Origin: Flammeovirgaceae bacterium
GTDB lineage: Bacteria; Bacteroidota; Bacteroidia; Cytophagales; Cyclobacteriaceae
Assembly: GCA_016712035.1 (NCBI GenBank)
Contig: JADJRT010000002.1
Span: 228,183 to 292,182, forward strand
Length of the DNA: 64,000 nucleotides
Reading direction: 5' to 3'
The notes below the pieces were generated by a model. The model saw only the letters and a program-made list of their open reading frames with translations. It did not search any database and was not told the origin of the DNA. How positions within the stretch are numbered: position 1 is the stretch's first letter; the number at the start of each line of letters is the position of its first letter. The translations under genes and the position numbers were made by a program. Below are positions 32,371-41,006 of this stretch, piece after piece.

Positions 32371-32511
32371 ATATACTTCAACCAATATTCAAATTAAAAT
32401 GTTTCATCACGCACTAAAATCTTTGGATTAAAATTATTTTTACCTCATCCCTCTCTGGGAGGGTTGTTGACTGCCTAGTTCTTGTCTTAATTCAATTATA
32501 CCTTACTTCTC

Positions 32512-33733
32512 TTGACTTATCTATCCATTTCTAAGAACGCCAACCTCCTCGGCACTCCCCATAGACTCTCGTCTTCCAAGAGTATCAGCAACCGTGCGCT
32601 AATACTTAAAGCATTAAGTGGAAACCAATCAGTTGTTAGCAATCTTTCGGATGCCCGCGATACCCAAACCATGAATCGCTTGCTTACCAATAACGATAAA
32701 ATGATCGATGTATTGGATGCCGGCACTACCATGCGTTTTCTAACCGCCTACTTTGCCATCACTAATAAACATAAAGTGCTTACCGGAACAACCAGGATGA
32801 AGGAACGCCCCATTGGAATTCTGGTTGATGCCTTACGGAAACTTGGTGTTACCATCGACTATCTGGATAAAGAAGGCTTTCCGCCTATGGAGACAAAAGG
32901 GTTCGGAGCTCAGAAAACTAACACCCTAACTATTCCGGGTAACGTAAGCAGTCAATACGTTTCGGCTTTAATGATGATTGCGCCCATCTTACCAAAAGGC
33001 CTTACTATTTCCCTTACGGGGAAAATGGGAAGTGTCCCCTATTTTCAAATGACGGCTGCCCTGATGGCCGAGTTTGGTGTTACCTGCCAAATCGATTTGA
33101 AGGCTCAAAAATTGCCATTCCACCAATGGCCTATAAACCAACCGATATAACAGTAGAGGCGGATTGGTCATCGATTAGTTATTGGTATGGGTTTACCGCT
33201 TTGGCGGAAACAGCTGCTATCACCTTACCCAATGTTTCTGAAAAATCTCTACAAGGCGATCGGGTAATAGCGGAGATTATGGATCACCTCGGTGTTGAGT
33301 CAACTTTTAAGGACAATCAATTATTTCTTACCAAAAAAAAGCTGGAACGGAATTAATCTGGGATTTCAAAGACTGCCCCGACTTAGCCCAAACTGTTTTT
33401 CCTGTTTGTGCCGCCAAAGGAATTACCGGCACCTTTACGGGATTGGAAAGCCTGCGTATAAAGGAAACAGATCGCATTGCTGCGCTACAGAACGAACTTG
33501 GCAAGATTGGAGCAACGCTTACTGAAATGGATGCTGGACGCTGGATGCTGACTCCCGGAAAAGTTTCTGGCGAAGAAATTACTATCAATACCTACCATGA
33601 CCACCGGATGGCCATGGGACTAGCGCCTTTAGCAACCCTTACCAATCTTAAAATTGAAAGTCCTGATGTAGTGAATAAATCCTATCCCGGGTTTTGGGAT
33701 GATATGCAGAGTGTTGGGTTTGAGATAAGGTAA
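32512..33733 (+). CDS. aroA: 3-phosphoshikimate 1-carboxyvinyltransferase (EPSP synthase), frameshifted
   Basis: EPSP synthase, about 406 aa, joins phosphoenolpyruvate and shikimate-3-phosphate. Motifs visible: SSSKSISNRALIL (phosphate-binding; usually P-G-S-K-S), LDAGTTMRFLTAYF, GTTRMKERPI, SSQYVSALMM, RIKETDRIAAL and YHDHRMAMG. Frame breaks at about 33130 and 33350 separate 32512-33130, 33126-33350 and 33340-33733. The start used is TTG at 32512. A heptameric repeat array begins directly at its stop. Confidence 0.9.
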
Positions 33734-33767
33734 GTCCACAGTCGACTGTCAGCTGTCGACCGTGGAC
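33733..33767. repeat. Phased 7-bp repeat array, also an inverted repeat
   Basis: Five consecutive heptamers in one register: AGTCCAC, AGTCGAC, TGTCAGC, TGTCGAC, CGTGGAC. The outer units make a near-palindrome (33734-33746 against 33755-33767, one mismatch, 8-base loop), so it could also act as a bidirectional terminator between the converging aroA and M42 peptidase genes. It resembles the longer arrays at 49899, 59987 and 61001. Confidence 0.5.
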
Positions 33768-33774
33768 CGTATTG

Positions 33775-34569
33775 TTATTTAATATACCTGAAATCGTGAC
33801 CCGGCTTTACCTGCAGCAGTACATCATAAATCAAGTTGATAACGTTTTCAACATCATCTTTATGTACAGTCTCTACCGTAGTGTGCATGTATTTTAAGGG
33901 TAACGAGATTAATGCAGAAGCAACGCCCTCTGCTGAGTACGCAAATGAATCGGTATCCGTGCCGGTGGACCGTGAAACTGCCTGACGTTGGAATGGAATT
34001 TTCTTTTTATTCGCAACGTCAATAATCATTTTGAGCACATTGTTTTGCACAGCCGGTCCGTAACATAACACGGGTCCTGCACCGCATTTCATATTACCGC
34101 TCTCCTTCTTATTATACATAGGAGATTGTGTATCATGGGTTACATCTGTGCAAATTGCCAAATCAGGTTTTAGTCTACGCGAAATCATCTCGGCACCGCG
34201 TAACCCGATTTCCTCTTGCACCGCATTCACCACGTACAAGCAGAATGGTAACTTCTTTTATTCTCATGGAGTCTGCGTGCTACTTCAGCAATCATATAAC
34301 CACCCATTCGATTATCAAGTGCACGACCCGTTAAATAGTTTGATATAATTTACAAACCATGAAATTTCATCAGCGTGTGCTTCAATCACTACTTTGTATG
34401 CAGCTTTGGGATTGATAACACCCACGGCAGTTCCATACACATCTACGATGTAATCGTTAATGTAAGGCTTCATGTAATCAAGCCAGATTTGCTGCCCGGC
34501 TTGTTCAAAGCCCGTAGGCGAAGCATTGTTTAAATAATCAAACAGGAATTTTTTGCTTTGTTTGTCCAT
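33775..34569 (-). pseudogene. M42 family aminopeptidase with internal deletion and frameshifts
   Basis: Metal-dependent aminopeptidase of the M42 (glutamyl aminopeptidase/TET) family. The first part (MDKQSKKFLFDYLNNASPTG, VIEAHADEISWFVNYI) holds the metal His. At about 34335 the frame changes and the sequence jumps straight to TGRALDNRMGGYMIAEV (metal Asp), so about 90 residues are missing: the region that in M42 enzymes forms the inserted beta-barrel dimerisation domain. A further frame break at about 34250 precedes QEEIGLRGA (catalytic Glu) and YKHTT-type residues MHTTVETVH (metal His). All visible catalytic residues survive, but the frames do not. Either a true deletion or an assembly collapse. 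Confidence 0.7.
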
Positions 34570-34617
34570 GGGTAGAAGAGTAATTAATCGGTTATAAAAT
34601 ATCTAGCAATCTCAAAG

Positions 34618-35295
34618 TTAATCATTTTCCAACTCCTCAAAATCAATATCCATCACGGTAAAATTCTGCCAGCCTACAAAATCAAAATGCCACCACTCTG
34701 AAGTGCTTACTTTAAAGCCATTCTTTTCCATAATATCTATCAACTTTTTCCGGTTCTTACTAACAACGGGATCCGCTACCGGGGTTGATGGCCATGCGTC
34801 CTTCTTGAACGAATCCCAGCCTGTTGGCATTTCTAATTCTTTGCGAGTCTTGGAATCAATAATGGTAAGATCAAGGGCACAGCCCCGATTATGCTTCGAA
34901 CCTCTATGAGGCGAGGCCACATACGTAGTATCATGATAGGTCTCGTAAAACATGACGGTTGCCGAATAAGGTCTATACCCATCAAAGATTTTCAACTCCA
35001 GACCTTGCTTCTTTAAATCTGCCTGAATATTCTTGAGCGCCTCAGCTACGGGCCTTCGCGAGTACGCACGCGCCAGATTATAGATTTTTGTACCGGTAAA
35101 ATTATTGGTAGTGGCATAGCCGATGCTTAGCTCAATACCTGGAATAAATTTTTCAAGATTCACCAATTCGTTTTGTGGATTAGTAACTACACTTTTTCTG
35201 TACGGCTCCAATTTCATGGGAGTGAGTCCGTATTTGTTTTGTGCAAAAATCAAATTCGGTATAAGCAAAAGCGCAAGCGTCCATTTCATAGGCAT
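34618..35295 (-). CDS. D-alanyl-D-alanine dipeptidase (VanX/DdpX type, M15D)
   Basis: Zinc dipeptidase of 225 aa with a signal peptide (MKWTLALLLIPNLIFAQ). The zinc and catalytic residues are in SKHNRGCALDLT (S-x-H-x6-D) and SEWWHFDF (E-x-x-H). The substrate-binding R sits in FDGYRPYSATVMF. In peptidoglycan recycling such enzymes split released D-Ala-D-Ala; without vanH/vanA neighbours a resistance role is not suggested. The exported form fits periplasmic scavenging. Divergent from the penicillin acylase gene. Confidence 0.88.
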   Translation of the reverse strand: MPMKWTLALLLIPNLIFAQNKYGLTPMKLEPYRKSVVTNPQNELVNLEKFIPGIELSIGYATTNNFTGTKIYNLARAYSRRPVAEALKNIQADLKKQGLELKIFDGYRPYSATVMFYETYHDTTYVASPHRGSKHNRGCALDLTIIDSKTRKELEMPTGWDSFKKDAWPSTPVADPVVSKNRKKLIDIMEKNGFKVSTSEWWHFDFVGWQNFTVMDIDFEELEND

Positions 35296-35391
35296 TCGGT
35301 TAATTGAGTTAAAGATAGTGAGTTTAAAGTTTCTCCTCTTCCCTCACCCCAGCAAACTTACGTGTCAGTTGCACATTTCTGCGCCCCTGTC

Positions 35392-35405
35392 GGGGGGGGG
35401 GGGGG
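35392..35405 (+). other. Run of 14 G, probable artefact
   Basis: A 14-base G homopolymer in the 172-base gap between the dipeptidase and penicillin acylase genes. Such a length is unusual for this AT-rich sequence and resembles the much larger G-rich block at 40855. Could be a two-colour sequencing artefact; a phase-variable tract is the alternative. Confidence 0.6.
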
Positions 35406-35470
35406 AACGCATCAACTATACTTTTACTGGGTGGGCAAAGTCACTACCTTTCGATAATCATTATCTACCT

Positions 35471-37866
35471 ATGAAAATCCTCAAACGAATTTTGGTTGCC
35501 GTCATCACCCTTGCGCTGCTAATTGTCAGTCACCGTTTATATTATCTGAATTCAACAAAGCCAACCTATTCCGGTGAGTTAACACTTGAAGGATTGCAAA
35601 AACCTGTCGAAGTTTTGTATGACGACTATGGCGTACCGCACATCTACGCGCAAAATGATGAAGACGCCTATTACGCTTTAGGGTACGTGCATGCCCAAGA
35701 CCGGCTCTTTCAAATGGAAATGATTCGCAGAGCGGCCGGTGGTCGACTCTCTGAAATTCTGGGACCTGATCTACTAAAGACAGACAAACTTTTCCGAACC
35801 TTGGGAATTAATAAATTCGCCCGAGAACAAGCTCAAAAATATCTTAATGCCGATACCTCCGCCTTTCAAAAGGCAGCGCTGGCCTATCAAAAAGGAATTA
35901 ATCAATTTGTAAAGACCGGTACCACGCCTCTCGAGTTTACCATTATGGGTATACCCAAGACTGATTTTACCCCGGAAGACATTTACCTCGCGGTTGGTTT
36001 TATGTCGTTTTGGATTTGCCGAAGGTCTACGGGTAGATCCTGTTTTGGAAAAATAAGAAACGAATTAGGAGCTGCCTATCTGAAAGACCTAGCACGTACA
36101 AACACCTTCTAATGGCGAGATTATTAAAAACTTTAATGGAACGCCCAGGCAAGCATCAGTGCAAACCAAGGCAAGCGATTCCATGATTTGCTTTTTTAGT
36201 GAGGCCTTGAAAAATCCCCGTTCCCCTATGGCAGGAGCAACGGTTGGGTTATCGCAGAAATCGCACGGCCTCAGGCGCACCCATTTTAGCAAACGATACC
36301 ACATTGGTTTTGCACAACCTGCCGTTTGGTACGAGGCTCACCTCGAAGCACCGGGCTTCCGTTTTTATGGTCATCACATTGCAGGAATTCCTTTTGGTCT
36401 TTTAGGTCAGAATGACTTTTGTGGCTGGGGATTAACCATGTTTGAAAATGACGATACCGATTTTTTTGTGGAGGAGTTTGACGACAACGGTAAAGTAAAA
36501 TACAAAGGTGAGTGGGTAGATGTAGTTTGGCGAAAGGAACTCATTAAAGTAAAAGGAGAATTGGATGTTGAAATTGTAATTCCCGTTACACCCCACGGCA
36601 ATGTAATCAACGAGGTTATCGATTTTACCGAAGAAACCAACCCCACGGCTTTGTATTGGGTATTGAATCAATTATCAAACGAATCACTTCAGGCTGCTTA
36701 TACTTTAAATCATGCATCCACATTCGCGCAAGCCGAACATGCCGCTTCACTATTTTCGTCACCCGGGCTTAATGTAATGTATGCCGATGTACAAGGAAAT
36801 ATTGCCTGGTGGGCTGTGGCCAAGTTGCCTATAAGACCTGCGCACGTGGCTTCAAAATTCTTTCTTGATGGAAGTTCTGGCAACGATGACTATCTGGGCT
36901 TCTACGATTTTTCTAAAAATCCACTCCGTTAATCCACCCTCGGGGTATGTCTACTCAGCTAACAACCAACCCGATTCGGTTGATGGTGTTTTATATCCCG
37001 GTTATTATTATCCAAGAAGTCGGGCTGGCCGAATTGTTGAATTAATTTCCCAAGATAAAAAATGGACTGTCGAAGATATTCAAACCTTAGACTTAGATGT
37101 TACTTCGCACATGCATGCCGACATCGCGCACGAACTTGCCGCAATTTTAAAATCTGTAAACAAGAGTGAGTACAAGTTGATAGTCGAAACGCTGGCCGCG
37201 TGGAAAGGCGATCATGGTGTTGACCAAATCGCTCCGTCTATCTACAACAATTTACTTTCACAAGTAATGCGTATGGCTATGGCCGATGAGATTACCGATA
37301 AAGCGTTTGAATCACTGGCAGCCACTTCCATTCTCAAAAACACCTACGAACAATTTATTAAAAATGAAAATTCACCGTGGTGGGATAATCGGCAAACAGA
37401 TGATAAAGAGACCCGCGCGCAAATTGTTGAGCAAGCTGCCCATAAAACAATTGAACTACTCACGAAAACTTCAGGCAACAATCCCAACGAATGGACCTGG
37501 GGAAAAATTCATACTCTAACCCACAAGCACGCTTTCGATGCGGTGAAACCACTGAAAGGGTTTTTCAATGTAGGGCCATTTACCGTGAGCGGAGGAAGTG
37601 AAGTGATTAATAACCTTCATTATAAACTGGATACTACCGGATACTTTCCGGTTGATGGTGGCCCTGCCTTGCGCAAGATCACAGACTTTAGTAATGTAGA
37701 AACCGGAATAACCGTTTCACCCAGCGGTCAATCGGGCAATGTAATGAGTGATCATTATAGCGATCAGGCTGAAATGTTTGCGACTGGTAAATTCAGAAAA
37801 ATGTTGATGAACAAAGAAGAAATCAAGTCGCAGTCAAAGTCACTCTTGCTGAAACCAGAAAACTGA
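35471..37866 (+). CDS. Penicillin acylase (Ntn hydrolase) family protein, many frameshifts
   Basis: Self-processing Ntn-hydrolase of about 797 aa. From the ATG at 35471: one N-terminal membrane/signal helix, then VEVLYDDYGVPHIYAQ, ALGYVHAQDRLFQMEMIRRAAGGRLSE (alpha chain). The beta-chain start with nucleophile Ser reads SNGWVIA in a shifted frame at about 36236, and PILANDTHIGF in a third frame around 36290. HIAGIPFGLLGQNDFCGWGLT and DVQGNIAWWAVAKLP are intact. Compensating indels around 36010-36055 (GFAEGLRVDP) and 36930 also occur. Raw open stretches: 35471-36010, 36159-36932, 36865-37866. Likely exported; acylated amine substrate unknown, possibly quorum-signal or side-chain deacylation. 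Confidence 0.8.
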
Positions 37867-37876
37867 TAATCGAAGT

Positions 37877-39056
37877 ATGACGAACCTCGAACAACTTCGT
37901 GCGCAAACACCCGGCTGTCAAAGTAAAATTCACTTTAACAATGCCGGAGACGCGCTCATGCAAAACCGGTGATTGATGCCATCCAGGATCATATTAACTC
38001 AGAAGCAACCGTTGGTGGCTACGAAGCCGCTGATCTTAAAATCAAAGAGATTGCAGGCTTTTTAGCAAAGCACAGCACAACTACTAAACTGTGAATCAAC
38101 AAACATTGCTTTTACATCAAGTGCTACAAACTCTTTTGCGCGGGCGCTTTCCTGTATTCCTTTCCGGGAAGGAGATTATATCCTTCTTGCGAATGATTAT
38201 ATCTCAACCAACGATTGCCTTTCTGTCACTCCAAAAAAGATTTGGCATTAAAATCCTTCGCGCTGCCAGTAAGCCTGAAGGGGGCGTAGATGTAGAAGAT
38301 CTGAAAAGACTCATGAATCAACATAGTCCTACCTTGGTTTCTCTTACGCATGTACCCAGTAATACGGGTCTCATTCAACCAGTGGAAGAAGTTGGAAAGC
38401 TTTGTGAAGAAAGAAACATATATTATTTAGTCGATGCCTGTCAATCGGTTGGACAAATTCCGGTGGATTTAGAAAAGATCCGGTGTGATTTTTTGAGCGG
38501 GACGTTTCGAAAATTTTTGCGAGGTCCACGGGGTGCGGGGTTTCTATATGTTTCCGATAAAATCATTCATCAGAAATTAGAACCCTTGTTTATTGATATG
38601 CGCGGTGCCGATTGGATCTCCGGCTGATGAATACACCCCCCGTATGGATGCGCAGAGGTTTGAAGATTGGGAATTTCCTTATGCCTTGGTGTTGGGCAGC
38701 AAAGCACCGGTTGATTATGCGCTTGCGATCGGCCTCCATGAAATAAAGAAAGAATACTCATATCGGTGATCAAATACGTAATGCGCTTGCAAAGCTTCCC
38801 GTGCGATTACTAGACCTCGGCACCGAACAGAGTAGTATCATCACCGTTGAAATTCCAAATAGAAAAGCACCAGAGGTATTAACAGCACTTCGAGCCGAAA
38901 ATATAAACACCTCTGTAGGTCACCGAAGCTTTGCATTATTGGACTTCGATGTAAAGAAGGTGGATTGGGCATTGCGTATCTCACCTCATTATTACAATAC
39001 AGAAGAAAGAGGTTAACACACTCGTTGCGGCTATCAAAGAGAAAATTGTGGTATGA
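37877..39056 (+). CDS. Class V aminotransferase-fold enzyme, many frameshifts
   Basis: PLP-dependent enzyme of the cysteine desulfurase/isopenicillin-epimerase-like group, about 390 aa. Repaired reading: MTNLEQLRAQTPGCQSKIHFNNAGDALM, then NIAFTSSATNSFARALSCIPF, VSLTHVPSNTGLIQPVEEVGKL, YYLVDACQSVGQIPVDL (PLP Asp region), FRKFLRGPRGAGFLYV (Schiff-base Lys) and RISPHYYNTEE. At least five indels interrupt it (around 37960, 38085, 38170, 38630, 38760 and 39010). The last frame ends in TGA at 39054-39056, overlapping the next ATG. Substrate unknown; not close enough to SufS to say iron-sulfur. Confidence 0.72.
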
Positions 39057-39640
39057 AATTTAAAGATGCCTTTCTGAGCATGTTAATTGTGCAGGTGGGT
39101 ATCGCCTTGCTGGCCGTTATCAATTATGGAGCCACTCTCGAAACCCTTCAAGCCGTTACACGATTTTCGGGGAGAGCATCACTTGCGATTTTCAGCCTGA
39201 TTTTTCTCTTTCAAAAACACCAATACATTAAGCTTACTTCTATCCTTTCTGATAAGTACTATTCCATTTTTGCCATCGCCCATGGCATTCACCTTATTCA
39301 ATTGTTGGCCTTTGTATATCTGTCAGGGAATGAATTGATTCCCATTCGGTTGGCCGGAGGTTTTCTAGCATACGTGCTGATTTTTGCTATGCCTTATGTA
39401 CAGTACCAGTTTGACCTTAATAAAATTTCTCTAAAAGCATTTAGCCGGCTCAACCTGATTTACTTGCATTACGTGTGGTTCATTTTTTTTATGAGCTACC
39501 TGCCGCGCGTTCGCGGGCAATTACCTGACGTAGGAGGTTCTTATTCAGAATTTGTTGTGTTGTTGGCTTGGGTATCGCTGATGCTAGGCATGAAACTGCA
39601 AAGCCAACTCATGAACAAAATCTCAAACAGAAGTCGCTGA
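39053..39640 (+). CDS. Six-helix membrane protein, unknown
   Basis: Protein of 195 aa, strongly hydrophobic with about six predicted helices, for example SMLIVQVGIALLAVINYG, ASLAIFSLIFLF, FAIAHGIHLIQLLAFVYL and LIYLHYVWFIFFM. The second helix pattern TRFSGRASLAIFSLIFLF and the His in IAHGIHLIQ recall ferric-reductase-like haem-binding membrane domains, but no four-His pattern can be confirmed. Its ATG overlaps the aminotransferase stop, so they are translationally coupled. Confidence 0.6.
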   Translation: MKFKDAFLSMLIVQVGIALLAVINYGATLETLQAVTRFSGRASLAIFSLIFLFQKHQYIKLTSILSDKYYSIFAIAHGIHLIQLLAFVYLSGNELIPIRLAGGFLAYVLIFAMPYVQYQFDLNKISLKAFSRLNLIYLHYVWFIFFMSYLPRVRGQLPDVGGSYSEFVVLLAWVSLMLGMKLQSQLMNKISNRSR

Positions 39641-39649
39641 TCAACTTCA

Positions 39650-40227
39650 TTATAGTTTTTCATACTTCAGCTTACTCTGTTTGAAGTCCAGGAACAACCA
39701 GATAGCCAACACAAAAAGTGAACACACCATAAATAAAGGAATCAAATAAAGATTCTCGGGTTGCACGGCTAACGCTATCGCCATAGCACCGATTGAGATT
39801 ACACCGGCCATAACAGCAAATGCTTTCGTATTGTAGTACCACGCATATGGAAAAAAATGTGCTCCGGTAATAATCACATAGCACAAAACAAAATACTCAG
39901 GCTTCATTATCAACACAAAAACCAACATCGGGAAATAAAAAAGCTGTGCAAAGTTTAGCCACAACCCAAGTGGCTCCAAGGGATTGCCTTCAACCTTCCA
40001 GGTGGTTTTAAAAACTTTCGATAATAAAAGGCAAGTGGCAACATAGGGCCACCAACAATAAACGTCAGTACGCTTTTGTCATAATTAGAATAAGACAATG
40101 TCCAGATGAATGAAATTATGGACCAGACAATAATAGCTGCCACTATAAAATCTAAACCATTTTTTGCTTTTACGGAAAGTTCTAGCCTTAACTTATCCAA
40201 CTCTTGCTGATTCATTTCTTTGTTCAA
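39650..40227 (-). CDS. DUF7010-like membrane protein, frameshifted
   Basis: About 192 aa. It starts with a hydrophilic MNKEMNQQELDKLRLELSVKAKNGLDF and goes into a helix VAAIIVWSIISFIWTL. The motif NPLGLWLNFAQLFYFPM and YVIITGAHFFPYAWYYNTKAF match a family of small membrane proteins (DUF7010 type) that I recall from Bacillus and Bacteroidota. An indel at about 39960-39985 separates 40227-39970 and 39979-39650. Function unknown. Confidence 0.5.
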
Positions 40228-40257
40228 TACAAGCTTACAATACTATTTAAATCAAAT

Positions 40258-40641
40258 TTATTTAGTCCAGTAATCAACTACGGTTACCTTATCCAAATAC
40301 GGCTTTAATACTTCCACAAATGCCTGATGATCAGGGTGCACCAAATACTCATCGCGGTCTTTGTCACTACCAAACGTTACAAAGAAACAATGGGTGAGTC
40401 CTTGATTTAAACCTTCGGGGCTGGAGTTTGTACCCCACTCATAGTCTTTAATCAGACTGATTTTTCCTTTCAGCTCACCAAAAGCAGTTTCTACTTTTTT
40501 TACATCTTCAGGTGATGCGGTGTCAAGAAATTTAAAGAGTACAACGTGGCGCAGCATTTTTTGATCTTGTTTAGTTTGAGAAGGGGTACATGCTCCCAAA
40601 AGCAGTATGACTACAAAAGTCAAAGTTGTTAGATTTTTCAT
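40258..40641 (-). CDS. Dabb (stress-responsive A/B barrel) domain lipoprotein
   Basis: Protein of 127 aa: lipoprotein signal with lipobox LLGAC (Cys at residue 18), then a dimeric alpha/beta-barrel domain beginning LRHVVLFKFLDTASPEDVKKVETAF and containing LTHCFFVTFGSDKDRDEYLVHPDHQAFV. Dabb domains form small dimers and are usually stress-linked or of unknown activity; a lipid-anchored version is common in Bacteroidota. Single gene, intact. Confidence 0.85.
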   Translation of the reverse strand: MKNLTTLTFVVILLLGACTPSQTKQDQKMLRHVVLFKFLDTASPEDVKKVETAFGELKGKISLIKDYEWGTNSSPEGLNQGLTHCFFVTFGSDKDRDEYLVHPDHQAFVEVLKPYLDKVTVVDYWTK

Positions 40642-41006
40642 AGCCTAAATATAATACTTAAAAATGAAGCTATCGATATAGGTGAAATCTCCATTTCACG
40701 CAGAGGACGCTAAGAAAAAATCAACGCAAAGCTCGCTAAGCAACTCTGCGATTTCTTTGCGCATCTCTTTATTCTTTCCCCATCGTATCAACACGATTCT
40801 ATTGGGCTGAGCCAAGCAGAATCGTAAGAGAAACTAAACTAAAAAAATCCCTCAGGGGGGGGGGGGGGGGGGGCCGGGGGGGGGGGGAGGGGGCCGGAAA
40901 AGGAAGGGGGGGGGGGGGGAAAGGGGGGGGGGGGGTCTTTGCGTGCCAATGCAGTGGCTTCGACATGCAGGCGTGAAATCAATTAACGGCTGAGTTCTAA
41001 AATCTC
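40642..41006. other. 365-base gap: dispersed repeat fragment plus G-rich block
   Basis: No gene seen. 40698-40775 reads as interspersed ACGCAGAG, ACGCAAAG, TCGCTAAG and, inverted, CTCTGCG and CTTTGCG, a kind of dispersed intergenic repeat common in Bacteroidota. 40855-40935 is almost pure G with scattered CC and AA (low complexity). After it a TCTTTGCGTGCC resumes the repeat theme. The G block is probably an assembly artefact that interrupts this gap. Confidence 0.6.

Noticed and set aside
34618..35295. Vancomycin-resistance cluster (vanX-like)
   Set aside because: No vanH, vanA or regulators adjacent; a signal peptide and lone context suggest ordinary D-Ala-D-Ala scavenging.
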